The position numbers and the translations under genes are program-made. Of a stretch of 64,000 bases of DNA, positions 1-8,509 are shown piece by piece. The stretch comes from Burkholderia mayonis (GTDB lineage Bacteria > Pseudomonadota > Gammaproteobacteria > Burkholderiales > Burkholderiaceae), in contig NZ_CP013386.1 in NCBI RefSeq assembly GCF_001523745.2, forward strand, positions 186,001 through 250,000, given 5' to 3'. The notes under the pieces were generated by a model. That model was not told where the DNA came from. It did no database searches and worked only from the letters and a program-made list of their open reading frames with translations. Within the stretch, counting starts at the first letter, position 1. Every line of letters starts with the position of its first letter.

Positions 1-422
1 GGCGCCAACGGGGCGCGCGGCGCGGCCGCTCCGCCGCGCGGCAGACAGGACTGGCCGAACAGCGTCGCTGCGAGCGCGACGGCGGTCGCGGCGAGCGGTG
101 TCGCGGGCAGGCGCACGAGCATGCTCGCGGCGGTAATCCAGGCGGCAAGCCCGGCCGCCAGCGCGAGCGGCCACCGATGCCGGCGGCACGTCCACGCGTA
201 CGCGAAGTTGAACGATTCGGACGCGACGATCGCGGACAGCGACAGCAGCGCCGCATGCGCACCGAACGCGGGGCCGCGATCGACGGCAAGGAGGAAGAGA
301 ATCGGACCGGCGACGACCGGGAGCCCCGCGAGCCAGCCCGCAATGGATGGCCCCCACCACCTGCCCGACATCGACACGATCAGCAGAAACAGAGGAACCA
401 GCGTGAGCTTCAGCGCGAGCAT
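1..422 (-). CDS. integral membrane protein, partial (3' end beyond the window)
   Basis: Reading the minus strand from an ATG at 420-422 gives an uninterrupted frame of 140 codons that runs off the left edge. It starts MLALKLTLVPLFLLIVSMSG and is strongly hydrophobic, with about four to five membrane-spanning stretches separated by short basic or Arg/His-rich turns (for example CRRHRW near residue 90). No family is recognised with confidence. It is divergent from rep, with about 300 bp between the two starts. The C-terminal part is missing because the window ends, not because the gene is broken. Confidence 0.6.
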   Translation of the reverse strand, partial: MLALKLTLVPLFLLIVSMSGRWWGPSIAGWLAGLPVVAGPILFLLAVDRGPAFGAHAALLSLSAIVASESFNFAYAWTCRRHRWPLALAAGLAAWITAASMLVRLPATPLAATAVALAATLFGQSCLPRGGAAAPRAPLA

Positions 423-730
423 CGGAGGGCGCGTCCGGTAAAAGGGGCATGCTATCAAAGAACGCCGCGCACGATCGGCGGCGGGGGAGACGGCGCGCGC
501 CTCGCGCCGTCGGTCAGCACCCCCGTCGCGCGAACGCCGGGTGCACACTGTCCGAACGGCTATCGCAGCGATCGTTTCACATTCGCGAAAGAACCGCCGG
601 CCGTCGCCGTGTTAACATGCGCGTCCCGCGAGCCATTTGCCGGGACCGGCGCCGCCGTCCGCGCGCCGGCTGCGCTTCGTTCGCGGCGCCTCCGGCTTCG
701 CCGCCGTCAACCGCAACACCATCCGCCATC
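423..730. other. divergent intergenic region between the membrane protein gene and rep
   Basis: About 300 bp between two divergent genes. It must hold promoters for both directions. No clear sigma-70 box pair, hairpin or small gene stands out. Open frames that cross it continue into rep upstream of its natural start and lack codon-use support. Confidence 0.4.
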
Positions 731-2818
731 ATGTCCGCAGGCCTGAATCCCGCTCAAAGCGAAGCGGTGCGCTATCTCGACGGTCCCTGCCTCGTGCTCG
801 CCGGCGCGGGCAGCGGCAAGACCCGCGTCATCACGCAGAAGATCGCGCACCTGATCGAAGCAAAAGGCTTCGAGCCGCGCCACATTGCCGCCGTCACGTT
901 CACGAACAAGGCCGCCGCCGAAATGCGCGAGCGCGTCGGCAAGCTCCTCGAGGGCAAGACGCTCACGACGCCCGGCAAGGAAGGCCGCAAGGTGCCCGTC
1001 AATCAATTGACGGTCTGCACGTTCCACTCGCTCGGCGTGCAGATCCTGCGGCAGGAGGCAGAGCACGTCGGCCTGAAGCCGCAGTTCTCGATCATGGATT
1101 CGGACGACTGTTTCGGGATGATCCAGGAGCAGATCGGCACGACCGACAAGGGCCTGATCCGCAAGATCCAGACGATCATCTCGCTGTGGAAGAACGGCCT
1201 CATCATGCCCGAGGAGGCGATGACGATTGCGGCCAACGGGGACGAGCACCAGGCGGCGCTCGTCTATCGCAATTACGTCGCGACGCTGCATGCGTATCAG
1301 GCGGTCGATTTCGACGACCTGATTCGCTTGCCCGCCGAGCTGTTCGCGCGCAACGAGCCGGTCCGCGATCGCTGGCAGAACAAGCTGCGCTATCTGCTGA
1401 TCGACGAATACCAGGACACCAACGCGTGCCAGTACGAGCTGCTGAAGCTGCTCGCGGGCCCGCGCGCCGCGTTCACCGCGGTCGGCGACGATGACCAGGC
1501 GATCTACGGCTGGCGCGGCGCGACGCTCGAGAACCTCGCGCAGCTCGGCAAGGACTTCCCGAAACTGCACTTGGTAAAGCTCGAGCAGAACTATCGGTCG
1601 ACCGTGCGGATCCTGACCGCCGCGAACAACGTGATCGCGAACAACCCGAAGCTGTTCGAGAAGAAGCTGTGGTCCGAGCACGGAATGGGCGATTCGATCA
1701 CCGTCACGCCGTGCAACGACGAGGAGCACGAGGCCGAATCGGTCGTGTTCCGGCTGTCCGCGCACAAGTTCGAGCGGCGCACGCAGTTCCGCGATTACGC
1801 GATCCTCTACCGCGGCAACTTTCAGGCGCGGATCTTCGAACAGGTGCTGCGGCGCGAACGGATTCCGTACGTGCTGTCGGGCGGCCAGTCGTTCTTCGAC
1901 AAGGCGGAGATCAAGGACCTGTGCGCGTACCTGCGCCTGATCGCGAACGCCGACGACGATCCCGCGTTCATCCGCGCGGTCACGACGCCGCGCCGCGGGA
2001 TCGGCAACACGACGCTCGAGGCGCTCGGCGCGTTCGCCGGGCAGGCCAAGGTGTCGCTGTTCGAGGCGGTCTACATGGGCGGGATCGAAGCGCGGCTGTC
2101 CGCGCGGCAGATCGAGCCGCTGCGGATCTTCTGCGACTTCATCCAGCGCCTGACCGACCGCGCGGACAAGGAGCCCGCGACAGTCGTCCTCGACGACATG
2201 ATGGAAGCGATCCACTACGAAGCGTACCTGTACGACGCCTACGACGAACGGCAGGCGCAGACGAAGTGGCAGAACGTGCTCGAATTCCTCGAATGGCTGA
2301 AACGCAAGGGGACGAAGCCGGAGCCGGCAGAGGCAGCCGACGGCGAAGCGGACGGCTTCCACAACGCGGACGGCCTCGCCGACACCGGCAAGAACCTGCT
2401 CGGCCTGATTCAGACGGTCGCACTGATGTCGATGCTCGAAGGCAAGGAAGAGGATCCGGACGCGGTGCGGCTGTCGACCGTGCATGCGTCGAAGGGGCTC
2501 GAGTATCCGCACGTGTTCCTTGTCGGCGTCGAGGAAGGGATCATGCCGCACAGCGGCGGCAGCGACGACGGCCCGATCGACGACGAGCGGATCGAGGAAG
2601 AGCGCCGGCTGATGTACGTCGCGATCACGCGCGCGCAGCGCAGCCTGCATCTGAACTGGTGCAAGAAGCGCAAGCGTGCGCGGGAGACCATCGTGTGCGA
2701 GCAGTCGCGCTTCATCGCCGAGATGGGGCTCGACGAAGCCCCGCCGCCGACGCCCGAAGAGGCGCCGATGACGCCGAAGGACCGGCTTGCGAGCTTGAAG
2801 GCGTTGCTGCAGAAGTGA
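731..2818 (+). CDS. rep: ATP-dependent DNA helicase Rep (UvrD/Rep superfamily 1)
   Basis: Single-stranded-DNA translocase and 3'-5' helicase that helps replication forks pass obstacles. The 695-residue product matches E. coli Rep along its whole length. SF1 motifs are visible in order: Walker A GAGSGKT at about residues 25-31, TFTNKAAAEM near 55, DEYQDTN near 225, VGDDDQAIYGWRGA near 255, QNYRST near 288, TVHASKGLEYPHVF near 580 and YVAITRAQ near 627. The ATG at 731 begins MSAGLNPAQSEAV, the usual N-terminus of the family; the longer upstream frame has no such similarity. Rep rather than UvrD is favoured by length and by the NPAQ and EEGIMPH stretches, with fairly high certainty. It stands alone, divergent from its left neighbour. 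Confidence 0.92.
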   Translation: MSAGLNPAQSEAVRYLDGPCLVLAGAGSGKTRVITQKIAHLIEAKGFEPRHIAAVTFTNKAAAEMRERVGKLLEGKTLTTPGKEGRKVPVNQLTVCTFHSLGVQILRQEAEHVGLKPQFSIMDSDDCFGMIQEQIGTTDKGLIRKIQTIISLWKNGLIMPEEAMTIAANGDEHQAALVYRNYVATLHAYQAVDFDDLIRLPAELFARNEPVRDRWQNKLRYLLIDEYQDTNACQYELLKLLAGPRAAFTAVGDDDQAIYGWRGATLENLAQLGKDFPKLHLVKLEQNYRSTVRILTAANNVIANNPKLFEKKLWSEHGMGDSITVTPCNDEEHEAESVVFRLSAHKFERRTQFRDYAILYRGNFQARIFEQVLRRERIPYVLSGGQSFFDKAEIKDLCAYLRLIANADDDPAFIRAVTTPRRGIGNTTLEALGAFAGQAKVSLFEAVYMGGIEARLSARQIEPLRIFCDFIQRLTDRADKEPATVVLDDMMEAIHYEAYLYDAYDERQAQTKWQNVLEFLEWLKRKGTKPEPAEAADGEADGFHNADGLADTGKNLLGLIQTVALMSMLEGKEEDPDAVRLSTVHASKGLEYPHVFLVGVEEGIMPHSGGSDDGPIDDERIEEERRLMYVAITRAQRSLHLNWCKKRKRARETIVCEQSRFIAEMGLDEAPPPTPEEAPMTPKDRLASLKALLQK

Positions 2819-3245
2819 GCGGGGCGCGCGGCGGGGGCTGCCGCGCCTGGGTTTTCGGGCGGTTATGAGGAACGCCGCGTTTGTGCTGCGGCGCGACGTG
2901 AGGGTGTCATTGGGGCTGATGAGGGGTCAATCGCGCAATGGCTAGGCTCGCGGGCCGCGACGAGATGCGCGAACGATCTCGCGGAGGTTGGCGGCATCGC
3001 GGACGCTTCGCGACGGTTGCCGTCGGCGATTGCATCGCGCAGCGTGGTGCGGCCTGCACGTGCCGGCCGCGGCTTTGCCGCGATCTTGCATAAGGCACGT
3101 CTGGCAAGGAGCCGCAGGCGGAAACAGGTCGGCCGCGCGGATCGGGCCGCGGCTTCTCAAGCCCGGTTGTGGCGAGCCGCCCGGACGAACGATCCGCGTC
3201 GATTCTTGCGCCTGCGGCATGCGGCATGCGCCGGCGGACCCTATC
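2819..3245. other. convergent intergenic region, no gene seen
   Basis: About 430 bp between convergent rep and the cytochrome gene. It is GC-rich with several overlapping open frames on both strands, none of which has recognisable protein character or a good ribosome binding site. No rep terminator with a clear T-run is visible. Confidence 0.4.
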
Positions 3246-3288
3246 AAGAAAAAACCCCGCGCCGCGGAAGACCACGGATCGCGGGGTT
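3246..3288 (-). terminator. Rho-independent terminator of the cytochrome c gene
   Basis: Inverted repeat AACCCCGCG (3253-3261) and CGCGGGGTT (3280-3288) with an 18-nt loop. On the minus strand it is followed by TTTTTTCTTG. It lies 30 bp past the stop of the cytochrome gene. Confidence 0.8.
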
Positions 3289-3317
3289 GTCTGCCGCGCG
3301 TGATGCCGCGCCGGTGC

Positions 3318-4220
3318 TTACTTCGCGGCGTTGACCATGTAGTCGACGGCCGCCTTTACGTCGGCGTCCGACGCGTTCGAGCCGCCTTTGGGCGGCATCG
3401 CGCCCTTGCCGTGCAGCGCGAAGTTGTAGACGGTATCCATCGAATCCTTCAGGCGCGGCGCCCAGTCGGCCTTGTTGCCGAACTTGGGTGCGTTCAGCAC
3501 GCCCGTTGCGTGGCATGCCTGGCACGTCGATTCGTACAGCGCCTTGCCGGCCGACGCCGAGCTTTCGGCGTTCGCGCCGGCTGCGGGCGCCTCGCCCGGT
3601 TTCGGCAAAGCGGCGATTGCGGCCATCGCGGCGGCGGCTTGCGCGTCGGCGGCGGCCGTATCGGAAGCGCCTGGCGCAGACGCGGCGGCCGCGCCGGAAG
3701 CCGACGCCGCATTCGTGGCCGGCTGCGCCGGCTCGGCGAACTTCGCGCCTGCTTGATTGGCCATGTAGACGACCGCGCGCGCGACTTCGTAGTCGCTGTA
3801 GTCGTCGGGGTTCGTGCCGCCGCGCGGGGGCATCGCGCCCTTGCCGGTCAGCGCGATATGCAGCACCTCGTCGTAGCCGGCGGCGATGCGCGGCGCCCAG
3901 GCGGCGTCGTCGCCGAACTTCGGCGCGCCGGCTGCACCGGTGCCGTGGCAGGTTACGCAGACGGCCTTGTAGACTTCCTCGCCCGTCTTGTAGACGCGCG
4001 GCGCGTTTGCGTCCTTCACGTCGACTTGTGCGATGGGCGCGATGCGCTTCGCGACGGCTTCGTCGGACAGGCCGTCGGTGCCGGCGCCCGTGCGGAACGC
4101 GTGATTGGCGTAGGTGGCGAACAGGACGATGACCGCGATCGGGATCGCGAATGACGCGATGACAACTGCGATGAGTTGCCCGGGGGTTTTGATGGGGGCT
4201 CCGTGGGGTGCTTCGCTCAT
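3318..4220 (-). CDS. membrane-anchored dihaem cytochrome c (c5-like)
   Basis: 300-residue electron carrier. An uncleaved N-terminal anchor spans about residues 16-38, followed by two class I cytochrome domains. Haem-binding motifs are CVTCH at 88-92 and CQACH at 233-237; each is followed by an APKFG..WAPR stretch and a GAMPP(R/K)GG loop whose Met is the likely sixth haem ligand. The domains are clearly duplicates and are joined by an Ala-rich linker (about 160-222). This arrangement is common in betaproteobacteria and usually serves periplasmic electron transfer, but the redox partner cannot be told from the sequence. It has its own terminator and is probably monocistronic. Confidence 0.88.
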   Translation of the reverse strand: MSEAPHGAPIKTPGQLIAVVIASFAIPIAVIVLFATYANHAFRTGAGTDGLSDEAVAKRIAPIAQVDVKDANAPRVYKTGEEVYKAVCVTCHGTGAAGAPKFGDDAAWAPRIAAGYDEVLHIALTGKGAMPPRGGTNPDDYSDYEVARAVVYMANQAGAKFAEPAQPATNAASASGAAAASAPGASDTAAADAQAAAAMAAIAALPKPGEAPAAGANAESSASAGKALYESTCQACHATGVLNAPKFGNKADWAPRLKDSMDTVYNFALHGKGAMPPKGGSNASDADVKAAVDYMVNAAK

Positions 4221-4498
4221 GCTTGCCTCGTCTCCATGATTAGGAATTGTGAGCGGTACGGCAATGAACGGCTGTTGGGTGAAGCTCGGACGATTATAGA
4301 CGGAACGTTTACATGGCGGCGAGCGATCGCCCGGCGCGTGTTTACCCGCAAGCCGGAGGGGCGGGCGACGCGCGCGGAGGGCGATGCGAGAGGGATGTGG
4401 GATGGACGCGCAGCCGCGGTGGACGGTCCAGTGGAAACAAGGTATTCTTGCCGTCTTGCTACGCGTTGCGGCTATCTAGGGCCGCATCGCATCCGTAA

Positions 4499-4574
4499 GC
4501 GCCCGTAGCTCAATGGATAGAGTACTGCCCTCCGAAGGCAGGGGTTGCTGGTTCGATCCCAGCCGGGCGCGCCA
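4499..4574 (+). tRNA. tRNA-Arg (anticodon CCG), CCA encoded
   Basis: A full cloverleaf can be drawn. The 7-bp acceptor stem pairs GCGCCCG with CGGGCGC; the D arm contains GCTCAATGGATAGAGT; the anticodon stem CTGCC/GGCAG holds loop CTCCGAA with anticodon CCG; the T arm contains GGTTCGATCC. It ends in discriminator G plus CCA. Its 3' part is the left attachment core of the island that follows, so the integration event rebuilt an intact tRNA. Confidence 0.97.
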
Positions 4575-4587
4575 AGCCGGATAAGGC
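4530..4587 (+). repeat. left attachment site (attL), 58-bp direct repeat
   Basis: Covers the tRNA-Arg from its anticodon loop to the CCA plus 13 bp beyond. It is repeated identically at 13424-13481. The two copies bracket an island of about 8.9 kb with an integrase gene directly inside the left copy. Confidence 0.93.
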
Positions 4588-4642
4588 TCTCAGCGATTTT
4601 CCCCCACCGTCGTTTTTACCGAGTGTAGCTAAAGTACACCTG

Positions 4643-5752
4643 TTATCCGGCCCTTCGCACGCTTTCCCGCGTCGCCGGCGGCGGCAACTGGATCACCTCC
4701 GCGACTTGTGTATGCGGGGTCACCCATTGCGCGAGGTGATCGGCCGATAGGTGTGCGTAGCGCTGCACCATCTCCATCGTTTCCCAGCCACCGAGCTCCT
4801 TGAGCACCTGCAACGGCGTGCCGCGTTGCACATGCCAGCTCGCCCAGGTGTGCCGTAGGTCATGCCATCGGAAGTCCTTGACGTGTGCGCGCTTCAACGC
4901 CTTCCGCCACGCCTCCGTCGTGGTTTGGCGAACCGGCACGCCCTTGTACACGAACACGCTTTCGAGGTGTTCAGACTTCCGTTTTTTTGCGATCTGCTGC
5001 CGTAGCACTTCAACTGCGGTTTCGGACAGCGGCACGGTGATCGCCTTGCGCGCTTTCGCCTGGTCGGGATGGATCCAGGCAACCCGACGCACGAGGTCGA
5101 CCTGGGACCATTGCAGCCCCGTCACATTCGCGCGTCGTAGTCCGGTTTCAAGGCTGAACTGCGCCATTGCCGCGAGATGGTTGGGCAACTGCGTGAGTAA
5201 TCGGCCCGCTTCCGCCTGACTGAGCCAACGGATGCGCTTTGCGGCCGACTTCTTCCGCTTCCGTGTCGGCGCCCGCGCGATCCAGCCGCGTTCGGCCGCA
5301 TGATTCAGCACAGCAATGATGACGCCGCCGACGCGCCGTACGGTGCCGGCTGCAACCGTCCGACCGGTCTGCTTCAGGCCACTTCGCGTGCGAACCATGA
5401 CGGGCTCCGCACGCTTCGCGCGCTCAATTGCGTCGATCCTGTCGCGGTCGATGTTCACGAGCAGCTCGCCGTTCAGATGCGGATCCAGCCAACGCAGGTG
5501 AATCTTCGTTGTCTCGATGCTCGCGATGCCTTCGCGATCCTCGAGGTACGCGACAACAGCATCGTTCCAGGTGTACTGCTGCGCCTGGCCGAGCTTCGCT
5601 TGATCCCACATGCTTGCTTTCAGGCGGTCGTGAAATTCCTGCGCCTTGGCTCGGTCGCTGGTGCCAGTGCTGCCTTGTAGCGGCGTTCCGCCGCCAGGGG
5701 GGTAGAGCTTGTAATACCAGTTCGAACTTCTTTCTCGTTTGTAGAGCGACAT
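4643..5752 (-). CDS. site-specific tyrosine recombinase (phage-type integrase)
   Basis: 369-residue integrase that would recombine attP with the tRNA-Arg 3' end. The N-terminus MSLYKRERSSNWYYKLYPPG is the typical short arm-binding beta-strand segment of phage integrases; the core-binding domain covers about 60-160. Catalytic residues are in place: Arg206 in TGLRRANV, Lys at about 233-236, His297 and Arg300 in HDLRH, Trp323 in GGW and nucleophile Tyr332 in VQRYAHLS. The gene reads toward the tRNA and ends about 55 bp inside attL. The frame is intact, so excision may still be possible. The preceding HTH gene overlaps its start. Confidence 0.93.
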   Translation of the reverse strand: MSLYKRERSSNWYYKLYPPGGGTPLQGSTGTSDRAKAQEFHDRLKASMWDQAKLGQAQQYTWNDAVVAYLEDREGIASIETTKIHLRWLDPHLNGELLVNIDRDRIDAIERAKRAEPVMVRTRSGLKQTGRTVAAGTVRRVGGVIIAVLNHAAERGWIARAPTRKRKKSAAKRIRWLSQAEAGRLLTQLPNHLAAMAQFSLETGLRRANVTGLQWSQVDLVRRVAWIHPDQAKARKAITVPLSETAVEVLRQQIAKKRKSEHLESVFVYKGVPVRQTTTEAWRKALKRAHVKDFRWHDLRHTWASWHVQRGTPLQVLKELGGWETMEMVQRYAHLSADHLAQWVTPHTQVAEVIQLPPPATRESVRRAG

Positions 5753-5961
5753 CTTTCAATTTCTCCGGGACGTTCGCCCTGCACAACTCGCGGAGTCCAT
5801 TCTCCGGCGAGGTAACGCTGCAGGGCAACTGTCGAAAACATCCAGCGCTTGCCGACCTTCCTGCCGGGTAGCGCGCCCGCCTTGGCTTTCAAGCGCACCG
5901 TCTCGGGATGCGCACCGAGCATCGCGGCTGCGGCGGGCAGGTCGACCGTGTTCACTGGCAT
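5620..5961 (-). CDS. small helix-turn-helix protein, probable excisionase or regulator
   Basis: A MerR/excisionase-type HTH is visible: LPAAAAMLGAHPETVRLKA followed by AGALPGRKVGKRWMF and the wing helix STVALQRYLAGE. From the ATG at 5961 it has 113 residues; in-frame starts exist upstream to TTG 6072. The conserved domain begins just after the 5961 start, but no strong Shine-Dalgarno decides between them. Its last 133 bp overlap the integrase start in another frame, so the Arg-rich tail may carry little function. Position next to int suggests a recombination directionality factor or int regulator, by inference. Confidence 0.6.
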   Translation of the reverse strand: MPVNTVDLPAAAAMLGAHPETVRLKAKAGALPGRKVGKRWMFSTVALQRYLAGEWTPRVVQGERPGEIERCRSTNEKEVRTGITSSTPLAAERRYKAALAPATEPRRRNFTTA

Positions 5962-6000
5962 CGTGCCCGCGTCCCGCGCCGGGGGAGCACACGCAGCGCA

Positions 6001-6310
6001 ACTCGTGGACTGATGGTTTGCACCGAAATCTCTCATAACTCTTTGATTTTTAAGGTGTGTGTGCGCCATCAATTGCCATCATTCAGGCATGGCAACACCG
6101 ACAAACTCATGGCCTAAAAAATAGGCAGCGTCTGTCACTGATGGCAAAACGCGCTCAACTCGTGGCAGTCCGTTTCGACCTATGCCTTGCCCTTCCTCGC
6201 TTTCTTTCTCTTTCTTTTTCAATGAAATAGAGAGAGAAGAGAGAAGGACGGCGGCGGCCCGAGCAAAAACCGGACTCATGGCAAAAGCGGCTTGACTAGT
6301 GGCAAATCGA
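6001..6310 (+). repeat. iteron-like repeat array, consensus ACT(C/G/A)(A/G)TGGCAAA
   Basis: Direct copies start at 6001, 6009, 6105, 6137, 6158, 6274 and 6295, with an inverted copy at 6071-6083. Two pairs (6137/6158 and 6274/6295) are spaced exactly 21 bp, two helical turns. A polypyrimidine tract followed by a polypurine tract (about 6190-6248) lies between them. This looks like a protein-binding array, either operator sites for the adjacent HTH protein or an origin-type iteron set. Confidence 0.55.
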
Positions 6311-6641
6311 GGGAGACTCGCGGCGGCACTCGCTTCAAGAATCAATGACTTACGAGCGGACACCGTCGAAATCCACGATTCGCGTGCGCTGCCTGCCCGG
6401 TCGCTGTGGAAAATTTCGCCCGCGCGGCCCCGCTTCCTCTCGGCTCGCGCTGTTGCCCGGCCGTTTCGACTCGCGGGGGGAACGGGGGGAAGTGAACCAA
6501 GCGGCGGCCGCGGGTTGGCGTGCGCCGACTGCTGCGCGCATCGGCGCACGCAGCGGAAACCCGATTTCAGGGCCGCTACGCGGCCGGAATGAACGAGGGA
6601 AGGGGCACGGCCGCACGGCGGCCGCGATGGCTGAGAGCGGG
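6311..6641. other. island segment without recognisable gene
   Basis: About 330 bp between the repeat array and the phage remnants. A 188-codon minus-strand frame crosses it (6079-6645), but its Arg/Ser/Pro-rich translation resembles no family and runs across the repeat array. I see no gene here. Confidence 0.35.
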
Positions 6642-7152
6642 TCATGCGTGCCCCCGTTCGAGTGCATCGGTCGCCAGGTCATCGCGGATCGACACGTGCA
6701 GGCCGAACACGGCCAGGCGCTCGAGCGAAACCGGCGTGAGGTAGGGCACGCGGCGGGTGTAAATGCGGCGCTCGACTTCCTTCTCGCCGACCACGACGCC
6801 GGCGTGCTTGAGCTGCGCTTTGAACACGCGGTCGGACTTCACAGGCAGCCCGTTCCATTTGTCGCGTAGCGCGCTCGTGTGCGCGAGGTGGTCCATCACG
6901 TGGCCCGTGCGCAGCAACAGGCAGAACTCGCCGTCGACCGTATCGAAGGTGTACGGGTGTTTGTAGTTGCCGCCGTCGATCTCCGACAGCACCGTTTCCA
7001 TGATCCAGACCCACGGCTCGCGATCGGCGCTCGTCTCGGCGACGTGGCCGTTCATTTCCGCGATCAGGTCATGCGGAAAGCCACCCTCGCTCGGGTCCAT
7101 GCCGGCGAATTCGCAGAGATAGCGCCAGGCGAGCGCGATCGCCGCATAGTTG
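6642..7152 (-). pseudogene. C-terminal fragment of an unidentified phage-type protein
   Basis: A well-formed protein sequence runs in this frame from about NYAAIALAWRYLCEF to the stop at 6642, including VWIMETVLSEIDGG, HVMDHLAHTSALRDKW and PVKSDRVFKAQLKHAG. It has the balanced composition of real coding sequence. It has no start of its own: upstream the frame runs into gpO sequence in the wrong register. It could be the C-terminus of a phage replication or primase-like protein, but I cannot identify it. It was evidently joined to gpO by a deletion at about 7150. Confidence 0.5.
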
Positions 7153-7506
7153 GCTGTCCGCGAAGTCGGGGTTGATTTCGATCGACGTGAAAATCTTCTG
7201 GCGCTTCTTCGACAGCGCGACGAGCTCGTCGGTCGGATCGATTTGCGCAAACAGCGCCATCTTTCCTTTCAGCGGGCCGTCTTCGATTTCGGCCGCCTTC
7301 AGCGCGATCACGTCGCCGTATGCGCCGAACGGGTTGAAATTCGAGAGCGGCGCCCAGCCCTTGATGTGCTCGATGTTCAGTCGCGCGCCGTACAGTTTCG
7401 GGTCGTAGTTTTTCGCCATCTGCGTGAGCCATTCACGCTTGATCTCGCGACCGTCGACGGTCGCACCTTCCACTGCGACGCGGAAGAATTTCGATTTGCT
7501 TGCCAT
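7153..7506 (-). pseudogene. P2 gpO-like capsid scaffolding protein/protease, N-terminal fragment
   Basis: The first about 118 residues match the N-terminus of the phage P2 GpO family: MASKSKFFRVAVEGATVDGR, NYDPKLYGARLNIEHIKG, YGDVIALKAAEIEDGPLKGK and IFTSIEINPDFA. The similarity stops abruptly after FADS, and the frame continues into unrelated sequence to a stop at 7069. Full-length gpO is about 280 residues, so more than half is missing, including most of the protease and the scaffold. The start at 7506 is the natural one. Its divergence from the gpP gene is the P2 arrangement. Confidence 0.75.
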
Positions 7507-7529
7507 AGAGAGGGTCGAACGTGGGTTGA

Positions 7530-7892
7530 GTGAGCGTGGTTCTCATGTTCGGCGTTCACGCGCTACGGCTCAACGAGCGGCGTTTGTGGGTCACGCGGGT
7601 ACAGCGCGCTCCGCGTGCTCGCGCGTGCGCGGCGGCCTACGCTTGGCCGCATGCTCGAAACTACGGACTCCCATCAGCTCGAAAACGACGTGCGCAAGGT
7701 CGCGCGCACGCTCTATTGGCAAGGCTGGCGCCTCTCGTCGATCGCCCGCCATCTCGACGTGAAACCCGCGACCGTCGCGTCGTGGTGCCGCCGCGAAAAG
7801 TGGAAGGATGCAACGCCCGTCGAGCGCATCGAGGCATCGCTCGAAGCGCGCATGATGGTGTTGATCGCGAAGGAGAAGAAGGACGGCGCGGA
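7530..7892 (+). repeat. 363-bp duplicated segment, copy 1 (gpO/gpP divergent region)
   Basis: Aligns without gaps to 8889-9251 at a constant offset of 1359 bp, with scattered substitutions, many at third codon positions. It carries the gpO-gpP intergenic region and the first 80 codons of gpP. Copy 1 leaves homology inside gpP, giving an immediate TGA. Confidence 0.85.
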
Positions 7893-7896
7893 TTGA
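7651..7896 (+). pseudogene. P2 gpP-like terminase ATPase subunit, N-terminal fragment (copy 1)
   Basis: Encodes only the DNA-binding N-terminus of the large terminase: ARTLYWQGWRLSSIARHLDV and TVASWCRREKWKDATPVERI, an HTH followed by the usual linker. It stops at residue 81, just where copy 2 at 9010 continues with YKEIDLLGRQVERL. Full gpP is about 590 residues. The ATG at 7651 corresponds exactly to the start of copy 2. Confidence 0.75.
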
Positions 7897-7957
7897 AAGA
7901 GTGCTACCCAAATGGAGGCTCATTTATTAAAATGAGCCATCCCATTATAAGTTCGGG

Positions 7958-8392
7958 TTAGTCTTTCTCGAAAGTCTCTGCATCACCAATATACCAAATC
8001 TGGCTCTCGCCGCCATTATAGAGCTCTAATTTAATATCGCCCTCATCACCCGTTTTTTTGGCGGTAACAACATATTTGTCATTGTACTTTAGGCGAATGG
8101 GGCCCTTTCCATTAGTTCTGGGGAATGACCATAGTTGGTCCCTATCCCCCTTTGTCTTAAACGCCATCACTACCTCATTATCTGTTCCCGTCGCCGTCCA
8201 GGAGAAAGGATCTTGACCTGAGACAGAGGCCTCAAGCAAAATAAGTCCAGTATCTTCATCCATATTCCATATATAGTTCTTCGAGGAAAGTGTTCCTTTG
8301 ACAAAAAGCCCAAGCGGAGCTTTGTCAATAACCGATTTGACGGCAATTCGAAATTTTTTGTCGCTGCTGAGCGCGATATAATTTTCACTCAT
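7958..8392 (-). CDS. low-GC cargo protein with beta-trefoil/ricin-like repeats
   Basis: 144-residue soluble protein, no signal peptide. GC content is clearly lower than on either side and codon use differs (many AAA, ATA, TTA), a mark of recent transfer. Internal repeats of the type YIALSSDKKFRIAV / YVVTAKKTGDEGDIKLEL and two Q-x-W-like motifs (DQLWSF near 92, SQIWYI near 132) suggest a beta-trefoil lectin-like fold; this is inference from pattern. The ATG at 8392 is preceded by GGAGAG at good spacing, better than the upstream ATG at 8404. It sits between two copies of the gpO/gpP junction, as an inserted cargo gene. Sugar binding or a toxin-related role is possible but unproven. Confidence 0.7.
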   Translation of the reverse strand: MSENYIALSSDKKFRIAVKSVIDKAPLGLFVKGTLSSKNYIWNMDEDTGLILLEASVSGQDPFSWTATGTDNEVVMAFKTKGDRDQLWSFPRTNGKGPIRLKYNDKYVVTAKKTGDEGDIKLELYNGGESQIWYIGDAETFEKD

Positions 8393-8509
8393 GAAACTCT
8401 CCATGGAGTTATTTACGTATCAGATCTGCCGCGATACGTTCGGCATGGTTGCGAAGTGAGGCAGCCATGCTTTTAATATAGTCGCCTGAGCTTTATTTTA
8501 AACTACCAA

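Noticed and set aside
707..2650. 647-codon minus-strand frame
   Set aside because: Antisense of rep; no recognisable protein character.
6001..6310. CRISPR array
   Set aside because: The repeats are only 12 bp, degenerate, unevenly spaced and partly inverted; no cas genes.
6079..6645. 188-codon minus-strand frame in the island
   Set aside because: Runs across the repeat array and a purine/pyrimidine tract; Arg/Ser/Pro-rich, no homology pattern, no ribosome binding site.
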